Positions 10,691 to 20,024 of a stretch of 64,000 nt of DNA are shown here, piece after piece. A program made the translations under genes and the position numbers. Location: NCBI RefSeq assembly GCF_001632775.1, contig NZ_CP015249.1, forward strand, positions 2,522,686-2,586,685, read 5' to 3'. Below the pieces are notes generated by a model. That model was not told where the DNA came from and made no database searches. It was given only the letters and a program-made list of their open reading frames with translations. Positions within the stretch are counted from its first letter, which is position 1; each line of letters begins with the position of its first letter. The stretch is from Dokdonella koreensis DS-123 (GTDB taxonomy: Bacteria > Pseudomonadota > Gammaproteobacteria > Xanthomonadales > Rhodanobacteraceae).

Positions 10691-12540
10691 GCCCACTCCG
10701 GCGTCGCCGGCGCGGGCAGGCCGGTGTCCTCGAAACAGCGTGCCTTGAGTTCGTCCAGCGAGCCGCCCCGGTCGAACAGCGCGACCGGACCGCGCGCCTT
10801 CGCCATCGACGCGCGCAGAGCCTCGGTGGCCGCGGGGTCGGCCTGGCCGTCGCGGACGACGACGCCGTAGCGGCGCGCACCTTCGGCACTGACCAGCCCC
10901 TTGGCGACGTCGGCGAGCACCTTGGCCGGATCGCGCTGCAACGGATCGCCCCAGCCGCCGGCCCCCCAGGTGTCGAACAGCAGCAGGTCGCCGGCGACCA
11001 CCCGGATGCTGTCGCACTTGGACGGCAGGACCTGCCGGCTGCCGTCGCCGCGGACCAGCTCCTTGCGGCTGCGCTGGCCGGGCTCGCCGCCGTTGACGCC
11101 CCAGGGATGGGTCAGCCAGCGATCGTCGTGGATCGAGATCTCGCCATCGGCCAGCAGCCGGTAGGCCACGCGCAGGCCGTTGCCGCCGCGGTGCAGGCCG
11201 GCGCCGCCGGAATCGCACAGCGTCTCGTAGGTCTCGATACGCAACGGGAAGTAGGCCTCGACGAACTCGTTGGGCACGTTGGTGAAGCCCGGCCACAGCG
11301 AATGGCCGTCCGGGCCGTCGCCGGCGGGCCGGCCCGGGATGCCGCCGAAGCCGATCTGGAACAGTTGGAACCACTCGCCGGCCGCGTCGTAGCCGGAGTA
11401 CATGAAGTGCGGCGAGTCGGAGAAGCCGGCGGCGTTCATCGCCTGCGGCGCGCCCTGCCCCAGCAGCCCGCCCATGATGTCGAAGATGCGGCCGAGCAGG
11501 TGCGTGCGGCACGACAGCGGCGCCGGGAACTTCGGCTTCAGGATCGACCCTTCCGGGATGCGCACCTCGACCAGGTCGTAGAAGCCGTCGTTGAGCAGGA
11601 TCGCCGGATCGAACAGGCTGATCGTCAGCGCGCCGAAGAAGATCTTGAACATCTCCTCGTTGAGGTAGAAGTTGACCGACGAGGGCGCCTGCGGATCGGT
11701 GCCGGCGAAGTCGAAGATCGCCTTCTCGCCCTCGCGCCAGAGCGCGCAGCGCAGCGTGTACGGGCCGCGGCCGGCGCCGTCGTCGCAGATGTAGTCCTCG
11801 AAGACCTGCCGGGTCTCGGGCACCACGCGCTGGATCACTTCCTTCATCGCCCGGTAGGTGCGGTCGAGCATCATCTGCTGGGCGCTGAAGAAGACGTCGT
11901 CGCCGAAGCGCTCGGACAGCTCCACGCAGCGGCGGCCGGCGCTGCGGCAGCCGGCGACGATCGCGTTGAGGTCCGAACGGTTCCAGCGCGGCATGCGCAC
12001 GTTGTGCAGGATCACGTCGAGCATGTCGCTGTTGAGCTCGCCGCGCCGGTACAGCTTGACCGGCGGAATCCGTACGCCCTCCTCCCAGATCGTGCGCGCG
12101 TCGGTCGGCAGGCTGCCCGGCACCTTGCCGCCGACGTCGGACATGTGCCCGAACATCGCCGCATAGTTGATGAGGCGGCCGTCCTTGAAGATCGGCAGCA
12201 GCACCAGCCAGTCGGGCAGATGGCTGACCGCACCGTTGCACAGGTACGGGTCGTTGGTGAGGAATACGTCGCCGTCCTCGACGGTGCCGTCGTAGGCCTG
12301 CAGCAGGCCGGCGATGAACGAGCCGAACTGGCCGACCAGCATCTTGCCGTTGCAGTCGGCGATGATCGGGAAGGCGTCGCCCTGCTCGCGGATGCCGGGG
12401 CTCATCGCGGTGCGGAACAGCACCGCGTCCATCTCGGTCCGCGCGTTGGCCAGCGCGTTCTCGATGATGTCCACGGTGATGCCGTCGACCGCGACCCGCT
12501 TCAGCGGCAGCGCGTTGGGCTGGATGATGCGTGCAGCCAT
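10687..12540 (-). CDS. hyuB: Hydantoinase/oxoprolinase beta subunit (HyuB type)
   Basis: A 617-residue HyuB-family subunit. The ATG at 12540 is preferred because AAGGAG lies 8 nt upstream; a GTG at 12549 overlapping the hyuA stop has no spaced site. Family blocks are visible: TEMDAVLFRTAMSPGIREQGD near the N-terminus, FLTNDPYLCNGAVSHLPDW, the FGHMSDVGGKVPGS histidine/aspartate motif, and a Gly-rich GGAGLHRGGNGL late in the chain. With HyuA it forms ATP-dependent cyclic amidases (N-methylhydantoinase, 5-oxoprolinase) or ketone carboxylases. No gamma subunit of acetone carboxylase is present, which favours amidase activity. It lies between hyuA and the isochorismatase-family gene, with a coupled overlap on the latter side. 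Confidence 0.92.
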   Translation of the reverse strand: MAARIIQPNALPLKRVAVDGITVDIIENALANARTEMDAVLFRTAMSPGIREQGDAFPIIADCNGKMLVGQFGSFIAGLLQAYDGTVEDGDVFLTNDPYLCNGAVSHLPDWLVLLPIFKDGRLINYAAMFGHMSDVGGKVPGSLPTDARTIWEEGVRIPPVKLYRRGELNSDMLDVILHNVRMPRWNRSDLNAIVAGCRSAGRRCVELSERFGDDVFFSAQQMMLDRTYRAMKEVIQRVVPETRQVFEDYICDDGAGRGPYTLRCALWREGEKAIFDFAGTDPQAPSSVNFYLNEEMFKIFFGALTISLFDPAILLNDGFYDLVEVRIPEGSILKPKFPAPLSCRTHLLGRIFDIMGGLLGQGAPQAMNAAGFSDSPHFMYSGYDAAGEWFQLFQIGFGGIPGRPAGDGPDGHSLWPGFTNVPNEFVEAYFPLRIETYETLCDSGGAGLHRGGNGLRVAYRLLADGEISIHDDRWLTHPWGVNGGEPGQRSRKELVRGDGSRQVLPSKCDSIRVVAGDLLLFDTWGAGGWGDPLQRDPAKVLADVAKGLVSAEGARRYGVVVRDGQADPAATEALRASMAKARGPVALFDRGGSLDELKARCFEDTGLPAPATPEWA

Positions 12541-12545
12541 GGTGT

Positions 12546-14612
12546 TCACTCCTTGCCGTCGACGGGACGGATCAGCAGGTTTCCGACCAGGTCCACGGTC
12601 GCGGCGTGGCCCGGCAGGATCAGGGTCGTGGAATCCATCTCCATGACGATCGCCGGGCCAGGTACGACCTGTCCGGTGCGCAGCCGTGCGCGGTCGTGGA
12701 CGTCGGCCTCGTGGTCGGCGCCGCCGTAGTGGATCGCCTGCCGGCCGACGACGGAATCGCCGTCGTGCGCGGCGCCGGCCGCGGCCGCGCGATCATTGAT
12801 CGCCGGACTCGGGGCACGGGCGATCGCGCGCAGGTTGACCAGCTCGTGCGCCTCGTTCAGCGCGAACGTGAACTGGCGCTCGTGCTCGGCGTCGAACGCC
12901 GCGGTCAGCGCCGACAAGCCGTCGGCGCGGATCGATGCCGGGTTCACGTCCAGCGTCAGCAGCAGCGCCTGGCCCTGGTAGCGGACGTCGGCCTGCCATT
13001 CGACCTGCTGGTCGCGCGCGGGAATGTTCTGCGCCACCAGCGACTCGCTGACCGCCTGCGCCAGCTGTTCGAGCATCTGCGCGACGTCCTCGCCGTCCAT
13101 GTCGACCACGCGCCGGACCAGCGAGCGCGAAGCCTCGTCCTTGATCCGCGTGGTGGCGTCGCCGTAGGCGCACAGCACGCCCGGACCGGGCGGCACGATC
13201 ACCGGCCAGGCGTTCATCAGCAGGCCCAGCGCATTGCCGTGCAGCGGGCCGGCGCCGCCGAACGCGCACAGCGCGAAATCGCGCGGATCGTAGCCCTGCT
13301 CGACACTGATCAGGCGCAGCGCGCCGTACATGCGCTCGTTGGCGATGCGCACGATGCCCTCGGCAGCCTCCATCAGCGAGACGCCCATGGCGTCGGCGAC
13401 CGCGCGCACGGCCGCTTCGGCGAGGTCGCGGCGGACCTGGAAATCGCCGCCGAGCCTCTGCTGCACCGGCAGGTAGCCGAGCACGACGTTGGCGTCGGTG
13501 ACGGTCGCGCGGTCGCCGCCGCGGTCGTAGGCCGCCGGGCCCGGCACCGCGCCGGCGCTCTCGGGGCCGACGCGCAGCGCGCGCGTCAGTTCCGGCACGA
13601 AGGCGATCGAGCCGCCGCCGGCGCCGACCGTGCGCACGTCCACCGAGGGCGCGCGTACGGCGATGTCGCCGACGCGGGTCTCGCGGCGGATGCGCGCGTG
13701 GTTGCCGTCGATCAGGGCGACGTCGGTGGAGGTGCCGCCGACGTCGCAGGTCAGCACCCGCGGGAAACCCGCGCGCGAACAGAACCAGATCGCGCCGGCG
13801 ACGCCGCCGGCAGGGCCGGACAGCAGCATGTTGACCGGCGCCATCGCCGCCGACCGGCTCGTGGCCAGGCCGCCGTCCGAGCGCAGGATCGCCAGCCGGA
13901 CCGCGGGGTTCAGCCGCCGCTGCAGCTCGTCCTGCAGGTGCTGGATGTAGGTGGCCACTTCCGGCCGGACATAGCTGTTGACGACCGTCGTCTCGGTCCG
14001 CTCGTACTCCTGCATTTCCGGCACCACTTCCGAGGACAGCGACACCGGGATGCCCGGCATCACCTCGGCGGCGATCTCGCCGATGCGGCGCTCGTGATCG
14101 CCGTTGACGTAAGCGTTGATGAGGCTGACCGTCAGCGCCTCGATGCCGGCGTCGCGCAGGAACGCCAGGCGCTCGCGCACGGCGGCGACGTCGAGCGGCC
14201 GCACGATGCCGCCCTGCGCGTCGATGCGCTCGTCGGCCTCGACGGTCAGCTCCAGCGGCGCCAGCAGCTCGCCCTTGTTGAACGTCACCCAGCCGCCGAG
14301 GCCGCCGGGCACGAACGAGCGCGCGATGTGCAGGACCTGCTTGTAGCCGGCCGTCGTCACCAGGCCCACGCGCGCGCCGCGCCGGGTCAGGATCGCGTTC
14401 GTCGCCACCGTGGTGCCGTGCAGCACCGAATGGATCTGCGCCGGATCCACGCCGGAGGTGCGGCACACCTTCTCGATGCCGTCGAGCACCGCGATCGACG
14501 GGTCGCGCGGCGTGGAAGGTACCTTGGCGGTGTAGGTCTCGCCGCTCTTCTCGTCGATCAACAACAGGTCGGTGAATGTGCCGCCGACATCCACGCCCAA
14601 ACGAAAACTCAT
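12546..14612 (-). CDS. hyuA: Hydantoinase/oxoprolinase alpha subunit (HyuA type, ATP-binding)
   Basis: A 688-residue subunit starting at ATG 14612 with GGAGG just upstream. It has the actin-like ATPase signature at the N-terminus (GVDVGGTFTD, residues 6-15), the HGTTVATNAI block (~66-75) and the second phosphate motif TCDVGGTSTDVALI in the middle. These define the HyuA/oxoprolinase-A family, which phosphorylates the carbonyl of a cyclic amide or ketone so that HyuB can open or carboxylate it. The start lies 68 nt after the DUF1329 gene. Together with HyuB, the amidase and the racemase-like protein it suggests a substrate with a hydantoin-, lactam- or imide-type ring. Confidence 0.93.
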   Translation of the reverse strand: MSFRLGVDVGGTFTDLLLIDEKSGETYTAKVPSTPRDPSIAVLDGIEKVCRTSGVDPAQIHSVLHGTTVATNAILTRRGARVGLVTTAGYKQVLHIARSFVPGGLGGWVTFNKGELLAPLELTVEADERIDAQGGIVRPLDVAAVRERLAFLRDAGIEALTVSLINAYVNGDHERRIGEIAAEVMPGIPVSLSSEVVPEMQEYERTETTVVNSYVRPEVATYIQHLQDELQRRLNPAVRLAILRSDGGLATSRSAAMAPVNMLLSGPAGGVAGAIWFCSRAGFPRVLTCDVGGTSTDVALIDGNHARIRRETRVGDIAVRAPSVDVRTVGAGGGSIAFVPELTRALRVGPESAGAVPGPAAYDRGGDRATVTDANVVLGYLPVQQRLGGDFQVRRDLAEAAVRAVADAMGVSLMEAAEGIVRIANERMYGALRLISVEQGYDPRDFALCAFGGAGPLHGNALGLLMNAWPVIVPPGPGVLCAYGDATTRIKDEASRSLVRRVVDMDGEDVAQMLEQLAQAVSESLVAQNIPARDQQVEWQADVRYQGQALLLTLDVNPASIRADGLSALTAAFDAEHERQFTFALNEAHELVNLRAIARAPSPAINDRAAAAGAAHDGDSVVGRQAIHYGGADHEADVHDRARLRTGQVVPGPAIVMEMDSTTLILPGHAATVDLVGNLLIRPVDGKE

Positions 14613-14680
14613 ACACCCTCCGTTACCGTGAAATCAGGCGGGACCACCGGTCCCGCCCGCTGCCATCGCCTCGCGCGCCG

Positions 14681-15934
14681 TCAGCGTGCGGCTTTTTCGA
14701 GCTGACCCAGGTTCACGTCCTCGTGCTTGATGCCCGGGGTGTTGAGCCGCGCGCTGTCGGCCAGGATGAAGACCGTGCCGTGCCGGCGCTGGTAGTCGAT
14801 CGTGAAGCCGGCCGAGGAGATGATCCCGCGATCGCCGTCCTCGGTGCGGATCGTCTTGAGGTGGTAGTTCATCCACTTCCAGAAGTCACCCTTCCGGTCG
14901 TAGGCCTCGGCCTGGTAGAAGCGCGGGAACTGCGTGTCCATATACAGCACCTTCTTGCTGTAGGGATGCTCCGGCGGCGTGGTCGCCTCGATCACCCACA
15001 CCTCGCGCGGCTCCCAGCCGTCCTTCGGGTTCCAGTACGGTGCCTTGCCGAGGTCGATGATCGGGAACTCGGCCGGGCCGGACGCCTTCGGGTCCCACGA
15101 GGTAGTGGTCGAGTTGGCCACCGCCAGCACCCAGCGCTTGCCGACCAGCTTGAAGTCCGAGTACCAGCTCGGATGTGCGTTGAAGATCTCGATGTCGTCG
15201 TTGAGCTGGTCGGTACCGCCGATCGGGTCCATCCAGGTGCCGCCGGACAGGCGTCGCGTGCGCCGGACCGACTTGACGTAGGCCCAGGAGTCCTCGAGCT
15301 TGGGCGAGTCGAAGCGGACGGTGAACAGGCCCAGGCCGCGGATGTCGTTGGGATAGGTGGCGTACAGCAGCGTCTTGCTGAGGATGCTGCCGTCGCCCTC
15401 CACGGCCGGCTCCACGCCCAGGCGCCCCTTCATGAAGTAGCGCTGGAACGCCCATTCCTGCTTGCGCTCCAGGCCGGTCTTGCCGCTGATGAACAGGTAG
15501 GCGAACTTCGGATAGTCCTGCAGGTTCTTGGTCGGCTGGGCGTAGTGATGGTTCCAGATCAGCTTGGCGGCCGCATCCGGATCGTCCGCGGCGACCTCGG
15601 GGAACGGCATGCCGCCGATCCAGCCCTCGACCTGGCGCGTGTCGCGGTTGTAGCGCGCCTTGCCGGCATTGTCGCGCGTCGCCTTGAGGTAGTCCTCGCC
15701 GAGCGCGATCTTCTCCGAAGCCTTCAGCGTCAGCGCCAGCCCCTCCTCGCGGATCAGCTGCTGCATCCGTTCGGTCAGGAGGTCGGCGACGGCATGGTTC
15801 TCGAAGCTGTCCTTGAGGTGCTGGGACAGGTTCGAGGCGTCGATGACGGTACCCGGCGCCAGCTCCGCGGCCCGTGCGGCGGGCAGCAGGCCCAGGGCGG
15901 TGGAGAGGGCAACGGCGGTCAGTAGATGTTTCAT
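14681..15934 (-). CDS. DUF1329 outer-membrane lipoprotein-sorting-like protein
   Basis: A 417-residue secreted protein with an N-terminal signal peptide (LLTAVALSTALGLLPAARAA). The rest fits DUF1329, whose predicted LolA/LolB-like fold binds lipids. Recognisable blocks are GWIGGMPFP, IWNHHYAQPTKN, KTLLYATYPNDIRG, TWMDPIGGTDQLNDD and FPRFYQAEAYDRKGDFWKW. It lies 14 nt downstream of the DUF1302 gene. DUF1329, DUF1302, an MMPL-type RND protein and a YCF48 protein form a recurrent quartet in proteobacterial clusters for hydrophobic substrates such as steroids (from memory, not checked). A role in passing a hydrophobic compound between membranes is inferred. Confidence 0.88.
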   Translation of the reverse strand: MKHLLTAVALSTALGLLPAARAAELAPGTVIDASNLSQHLKDSFENHAVADLLTERMQQLIREEGLALTLKASEKIALGEDYLKATRDNAGKARYNRDTRQVEGWIGGMPFPEVAADDPDAAAKLIWNHHYAQPTKNLQDYPKFAYLFISGKTGLERKQEWAFQRYFMKGRLGVEPAVEGDGSILSKTLLYATYPNDIRGLGLFTVRFDSPKLEDSWAYVKSVRRTRRLSGGTWMDPIGGTDQLNDDIEIFNAHPSWYSDFKLVGKRWVLAVANSTTTSWDPKASGPAEFPIIDLGKAPYWNPKDGWEPREVWVIEATTPPEHPYSKKVLYMDTQFPRFYQAEAYDRKGDFWKWMNYHLKTIRTEDGDRGIISSAGFTIDYQRRHGTVFILADSARLNTPGIKHEDVNLGQLEKAAR

Positions 15935-15948
15935 CGGTGGTCGCTCCG

Positions 15949-17622
15949 TCAGAACTGGTACGTCACCCGCACGGCCAGCTGGTTGTTGCCAGCGAAGTAG
16001 CCGAACAGGTTGGTGTCGTTGAAGCCGGTCAGGGCACGGTCCTGGTGGCGGCGGTTGAAGAACAGGTCGGCCTCGGCCTTGATGCGCCAGTGGTCGCCGT
16101 AGACGAACTCCACGCTGGGGATCACGAAGCCGCCGCCGTAGCTGAGGTCGGTGCCGACGGCGAGCGTCGGATTGATGCGGTCGTTGTGGTAGTTCATGCC
16201 GAGGATCGCCGTCAGCAGCGTGGAGTGCTGCTTCGTGCGCCCGCTGAAGCCGGCCAGGTTCACGATCTCGTCGCTGCGCTTGTAGTCGGGGATCCAGGTG
16301 TCGAACAGCTGCAGCGACAGGAACGAGGGGCGGCTGGTACCGAGGAAGCGGCTGAGGTCCACCTGCTTGTCCAGGCGCAGCATCAGCTTGACGGTGTCGC
16401 GCTCGACGATGCCGCAGAAGCCCGGGAAGAACGCGCAGCCGCCCGCCTCCCCGGCATCGACGCCGACGTTGTAGGTGGCGTCGGGGATGTAGGAGGCCTC
16501 GACCGAGAACACCGCGTCGAGACTGTCCAGGTAGCGGTTGGCGGTGATGCCGAAGACGTCGATGACCGGGAAGATCAGCTCGCCGACGGTGGAATCGCGC
16601 GGCGAGTTGTATTCGCCACGCCACGCGCCGAGGAAGCGGCGGCCGCTGGCCGAGTCGCCGACGCCCAGCGGGTTGTCGGGATTGGGGTTGATGACCGGCA
16701 CCTGCGCCGGGCCGTGGAACCAGCCGAGCGAGTATTCCCACTGGCCGGCCATCGACTTCCAGCGCAGGCCGTAGGCGCCGTCGTCCATGTCGGCCTTGCT
16801 GTGGTCGTAGTTGTACGGCACGTCGGCCCCGAACGGCGCGGAGGCGAAGGTGATGCCGCGGTTGGGCGTGTTGGCCCAGCGGCCGCCTTCCACGTCGTAG
16901 CTGTTGCCGCGCTGGTCGGCCGGGTTCATCCGGCCCGGGATGTAGATCAGCTGCAGGCTGCCGTCGACCGAATCGAAGCGCTGGACCAGGTTGGCCATCC
17001 ACAGCGGCTTGCGCAACTCCTCGTTCTCGGCCTCCAGGAACGAACGCCAGCGGAAGTCGTAGCCGTGGATGACGTCCATCGACTGGAAGAAGTCGGTCTC
17101 GCCCCAGACCACCTGCTGCTTGCCGAGCTTGAGCGTCGTGCCCGGGCGGACCTCGGTCTGCCACCAGAACTCGCGCAGGTCCACGTCGTTGTAGACGTCG
17201 TCCATCAGGTTCACGCTGGAGCGCTGGCGGTTGCTGAAGAGGTCGGTGGCGGCGTACTGGTCGGCCACCTCCTGCAGGTCCTTGAGGTAGCGCGTCTCGT
17301 ACTCGTGCGAGGCACGCACCGAGATGCCCAGCTGCGAGGTGCCGAAATCCTTGAACAGGTTGAGCTTGCCGGTGGCGCGGACCATGGACAGGTCGTACTG
17401 GTAGTCGCCCTTGGGCGCGCCGTCCCGGGTCGGATCGGCCAGGTAGACATCGTCCAGGTTCATCGAGATGTGGCCGCGCAGGTAGCCACTGGCCTCCCAG
17501 CCCTCGAAGAAGCCGTCGGCGCCGTGGGCGGCCCCGGCGGCGGTCAGGCCGGTCAGCGCCGCCAGGCAGGCCCGCGTCAGCTGGCGCCTGGGCGGGAACG
17601 CGTTGAAGCACGTTGCTTTCAT
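15949..17622 (-). CDS. DUF1302 outer-membrane beta-barrel protein
   Basis: A 557-residue protein. The ATG at 17622 overlaps the RND stop (ATGA), and a GGGGAGG ribosome-binding site lies upstream. An arginine-containing signal peptide (residues ~1-35, ending AAHGADG) precedes many alternating beta strands. The chain ends in VRVTYQF; a terminal Phe is the classic outer-membrane insertion signal. The DUF1302 block LKLGKQQVVWGETDFFQSMD is present. Two Cys near CAFFPGFC may pair in an external loop. It is probably the outer-membrane channel of the transport quartet, bringing in or exporting the operon's substrate. Confidence 0.88.
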   Translation of the reverse strand: MKATCFNAFPPRRQLTRACLAALTGLTAAGAAHGADGFFEGWEASGYLRGHISMNLDDVYLADPTRDGAPKGDYQYDLSMVRATGKLNLFKDFGTSQLGISVRASHEYETRYLKDLQEVADQYAATDLFSNRQRSSVNLMDDVYNDVDLREFWWQTEVRPGTTLKLGKQQVVWGETDFFQSMDVIHGYDFRWRSFLEAENEELRKPLWMANLVQRFDSVDGSLQLIYIPGRMNPADQRGNSYDVEGGRWANTPNRGITFASAPFGADVPYNYDHSKADMDDGAYGLRWKSMAGQWEYSLGWFHGPAQVPVINPNPDNPLGVGDSASGRRFLGAWRGEYNSPRDSTVGELIFPVIDVFGITANRYLDSLDAVFSVEASYIPDATYNVGVDAGEAGGCAFFPGFCGIVERDTVKLMLRLDKQVDLSRFLGTSRPSFLSLQLFDTWIPDYKRSDEIVNLAGFSGRTKQHSTLLTAILGMNYHNDRINPTLAVGTDLSYGGGFVIPSVEFVYGDHWRIKAEADLFFNRRHQDRALTGFNDTNLFGYFAGNNQLAVRVTYQF

Positions 17623-20024
17623 GTAGGTGATCCTCCCCTTGTTGCATTGACGACGAAGACGTCGTGACTGGACGTGGTCGCGCGAGCGCGACCGAAGATG
17701 AACTCCGGCTTGAACACCAGCGCGAGAGAGGGCATGACGTAGAGCGAGGTGAAGGCCGACACCATCAGCCACAGGCCGATGAGGATGCCCATCTCGGCCT
17801 GGAACCGGAGCGAGGACAGCGACCAGAACAGCACCCCGGCCGCCAGCGTGATGGCGGTCAGGATCACGCCCCGGCCGGCCGAACCGAGCGACTGCCTGAC
17901 GGCGTCCATCGGATCGGCGTCCGGGTGCTTCTCCAGGTGTTCCTTGATCGCATCGACGATGTAGAACGCGTAGTCCACGCCCAGGCCGATGCCGAGCGCG
18001 ACGACCGGCAGCGTGCTGATGCTCATGCCGATGCCCTGCCAGGCCATGAAGGCGAACGTGACGACGTTGGAGATCAGCACCGGGATGATGAAGAACACGC
18101 CGCTGACCGAGGACCGGTACACCACCAGGCAGCACAGCACCACGACCAGGAACGCCAGCGCGATCGCCTCGATCTGGTCGCGCAGCAGGATCTCGTTGAC
18201 GGCCGCGGTGATGCCGAGCACGCCGCCGGCCAGCCGCACCTGCGCCTCCTCCAGCGGATTGGCCGCGATGAAGTCGCCGGCGTTGTGGATCGCATGGCGC
18301 AGCGTGTCGCCCTTGTGGTCGCGGAAGAACAGCGTCACCGCGCCGTTGCGGAAGCCGACATCGGCGAACTGCGCCAGGTCGTCCGGATCGGCGCCCTGCA
18401 TGTAGAAGCTCACCAGCTCGCCGTTCTCGGTGGCGTCGCCGCCGAGCTCGCGGTAGCGCGGGTTGCCCTCGTAGAGGTTGCGGCGGATCTCCACGACGAT
18501 GTCGGCCAGCGAGACGCTGCCGCCGATTTCCGGCTGGCGCTCCATGTAGCGCGAGAAGCGCTGCATCCAGTCGAGCACCTGCGGCGACTTCAGCGCATCC
18601 GGGGCGTGCCCTTCGACCGCCACGAACATCTGCTCGGACCCCGGGTAGAGCCGGTTGACCAGGGCGCTGTCCCGGTTGAACTGCGAGTCCTGCCAGAGGA
18701 TCGGCGAGCCGTCGCTGGCGTCGCCGATCGTGATGCGGGTGGCCTCGAACACGAAGCCGGCCAGCAGCAGCACCGTCACCGGTGCGACCAGGTAGCGCGC
18801 GCGGGAGGTCGCCAGGGCGGTGGCCGAGCGCGTGAACAGGCCGAGCAGCCCGTCCAGGCGCAGCGGATGCACGAAGCGGCCCGGCTCCCGGACCCACGAC
18901 AGCAGCACCGGCGTCAGGATCACCGCCGACACCGCGATCGTCATGACCCAGATCGCACCGATGATGGCGACCTTGTGCAGCAGCGGGATCGGCGTGAGGA
19001 TCACGCAGAGGATCGCGCCGGCGTCGGCGTACAGCCCGAGCATGCCGGGCCGGAACAGCTCGCGCATGCTCTGCTCGGCCGCGCGCCGCGGCTCGATCGC
19101 CTCGCCCACGGCCAGGTCGTCGAAGCGCGTGATCAGCTGCACCGAGTGCGAGAACGCGCGCGCCGTGATGATGAAGGCGACGACGATGACCAGCGGGTCG
19201 AAGTTGTAGCCGAGCAGGCTGCCGATGCCGAGCGCCCAGGTCGCCGAGACCAGGCCGGCGATCAGCGGCAGCAGGGTGCCGCGCCAGGTGCGGCTGATGA
19301 CGAACAGCAGCACCAGCATCGCCGCCAGCGACACCAGCGAGATCACCACGGTCTCGCCCAGGTGATGGGCGACCCAGCCGTACAGGATCGGCTCGCCCAC
19401 CAGGTGCAGGCTGACCTGGGCCGTCGCGGTCGACGCCGCCAGGATCCCCTGGATCTGCGGGAAGATCGTCGCGTAGTCCACCAGGTGGTCGTAGAAGTCC
19501 ACCTGGATCAGGGCCGAGCCGAGGTCGGTGTCGACGTAGAGCCCGTAGACCATCGGGTTGTTCAGCACCGCCTGGCGCAGCTCGTCGATCCCCTGGTCGG
19601 AAGTCGGCAGGTCCGGCCACATCATCGGCTGCGTCTCGATACCCTCGCTGGAAGCGTCCACGCGCTTGAGCTTCTTGGAGGCCAGCGAGGTGATCTGCAT
19701 CGGGTTGACGCCGTCCACCTTCTGCAGCTCCAGCGTGATCCGGCGGATCTCGGCGAGGATCGGCGTCTTGAAGATGTCGCCGTCCTTCGAGCGGACCAGG
19801 ATCGTCACCCGGTTGCTGGCGGCGAACGTGTCCTGGTAGGCGCTGTGCACCTGCACGTAGGGATGGTCGTGCGGCACCATGTCGCCGAAGCGCGTGCGGA
19901 TGTCCAGCCGCGTCAGGCAGGCGGCGAAGAACACCGTGACGAGGGCGATGGCGATGCACACCGCCACCCGGTTGCGGATCGCCCACGATGAAACGGTGGC
20001 GGCGATGTCGAAGATGCGATTCAT
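17619..20024 (-). CDS. RND/MMPL-family transporter
   Basis: An 801-residue inner-membrane protein with the RND layout. One N-terminal helix (VAVCIAIALVTVFFAA) is followed by a large periplasmic loop and five helices. A second helix (YLVAPVTVLLLAGFVFEA) then starts a second loop and five more helices. The motif VVALGIGLGVDYAFYIVD in the second half is typical of MMPL/hopanoid-type RND permeases, which move lipids or hydrophobic molecules using the proton gradient. Start and stop overlap both neighbours by ATGA, so the YCF48, RND and DUF1302 genes are translationally coupled. No membrane-fusion protein is encoded nearby; the YCF48 and DUF1329 proteins may play that part. Confidence 0.92.
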   Translation of the reverse strand: MNRIFDIAATVSSWAIRNRVAVCIAIALVTVFFAACLTRLDIRTRFGDMVPHDHPYVQVHSAYQDTFAASNRVTILVRSKDGDIFKTPILAEIRRITLELQKVDGVNPMQITSLASKKLKRVDASSEGIETQPMMWPDLPTSDQGIDELRQAVLNNPMVYGLYVDTDLGSALIQVDFYDHLVDYATIFPQIQGILAASTATAQVSLHLVGEPILYGWVAHHLGETVVISLVSLAAMLVLLFVISRTWRGTLLPLIAGLVSATWALGIGSLLGYNFDPLVIVVAFIITARAFSHSVQLITRFDDLAVGEAIEPRRAAEQSMRELFRPGMLGLYADAGAILCVILTPIPLLHKVAIIGAIWVMTIAVSAVILTPVLLSWVREPGRFVHPLRLDGLLGLFTRSATALATSRARYLVAPVTVLLLAGFVFEATRITIGDASDGSPILWQDSQFNRDSALVNRLYPGSEQMFVAVEGHAPDALKSPQVLDWMQRFSRYMERQPEIGGSVSLADIVVEIRRNLYEGNPRYRELGGDATENGELVSFYMQGADPDDLAQFADVGFRNGAVTLFFRDHKGDTLRHAIHNAGDFIAANPLEEAQVRLAGGVLGITAAVNEILLRDQIEAIALAFLVVVLCCLVVYRSSVSGVFFIIPVLISNVVTFAFMAWQGIGMSISTLPVVALGIGLGVDYAFYIVDAIKEHLEKHPDADPMDAVRQSLGSAGRGVILTAITLAAGVLFWSLSSLRFQAEMGILIGLWLMVSAFTSLYVMPSLALVFKPEFIFGRARATTSSHDVFVVNATRGGSPT

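Noticed and set aside
10687..14612. HyuA/HyuB as acetone or acetophenone carboxylase
   Set aside because: The small third subunit of acetone carboxylase is absent and an amidase gene follows directly, favouring a cyclic-amide substrate. It stays possible at low probability.
15949..19986. Continuous minus-strand frame joining the DUF1302 gene with upstream sequence antisense of phase to the RND gene
   Set aside because: Only the part from ATG 17622 encodes a signal peptide and barrel; upstream the frame is an Arg/Gly-rich shadow of the RND gene in another phase.
17664..19991. 775-codon plus-strand frame opposite the RND transporter
   Set aside because: Antisense shadow rich in Arg, His, Asp and Gln with no family motif; the minus-strand RND gene is unmistakable and coupled to both neighbours.
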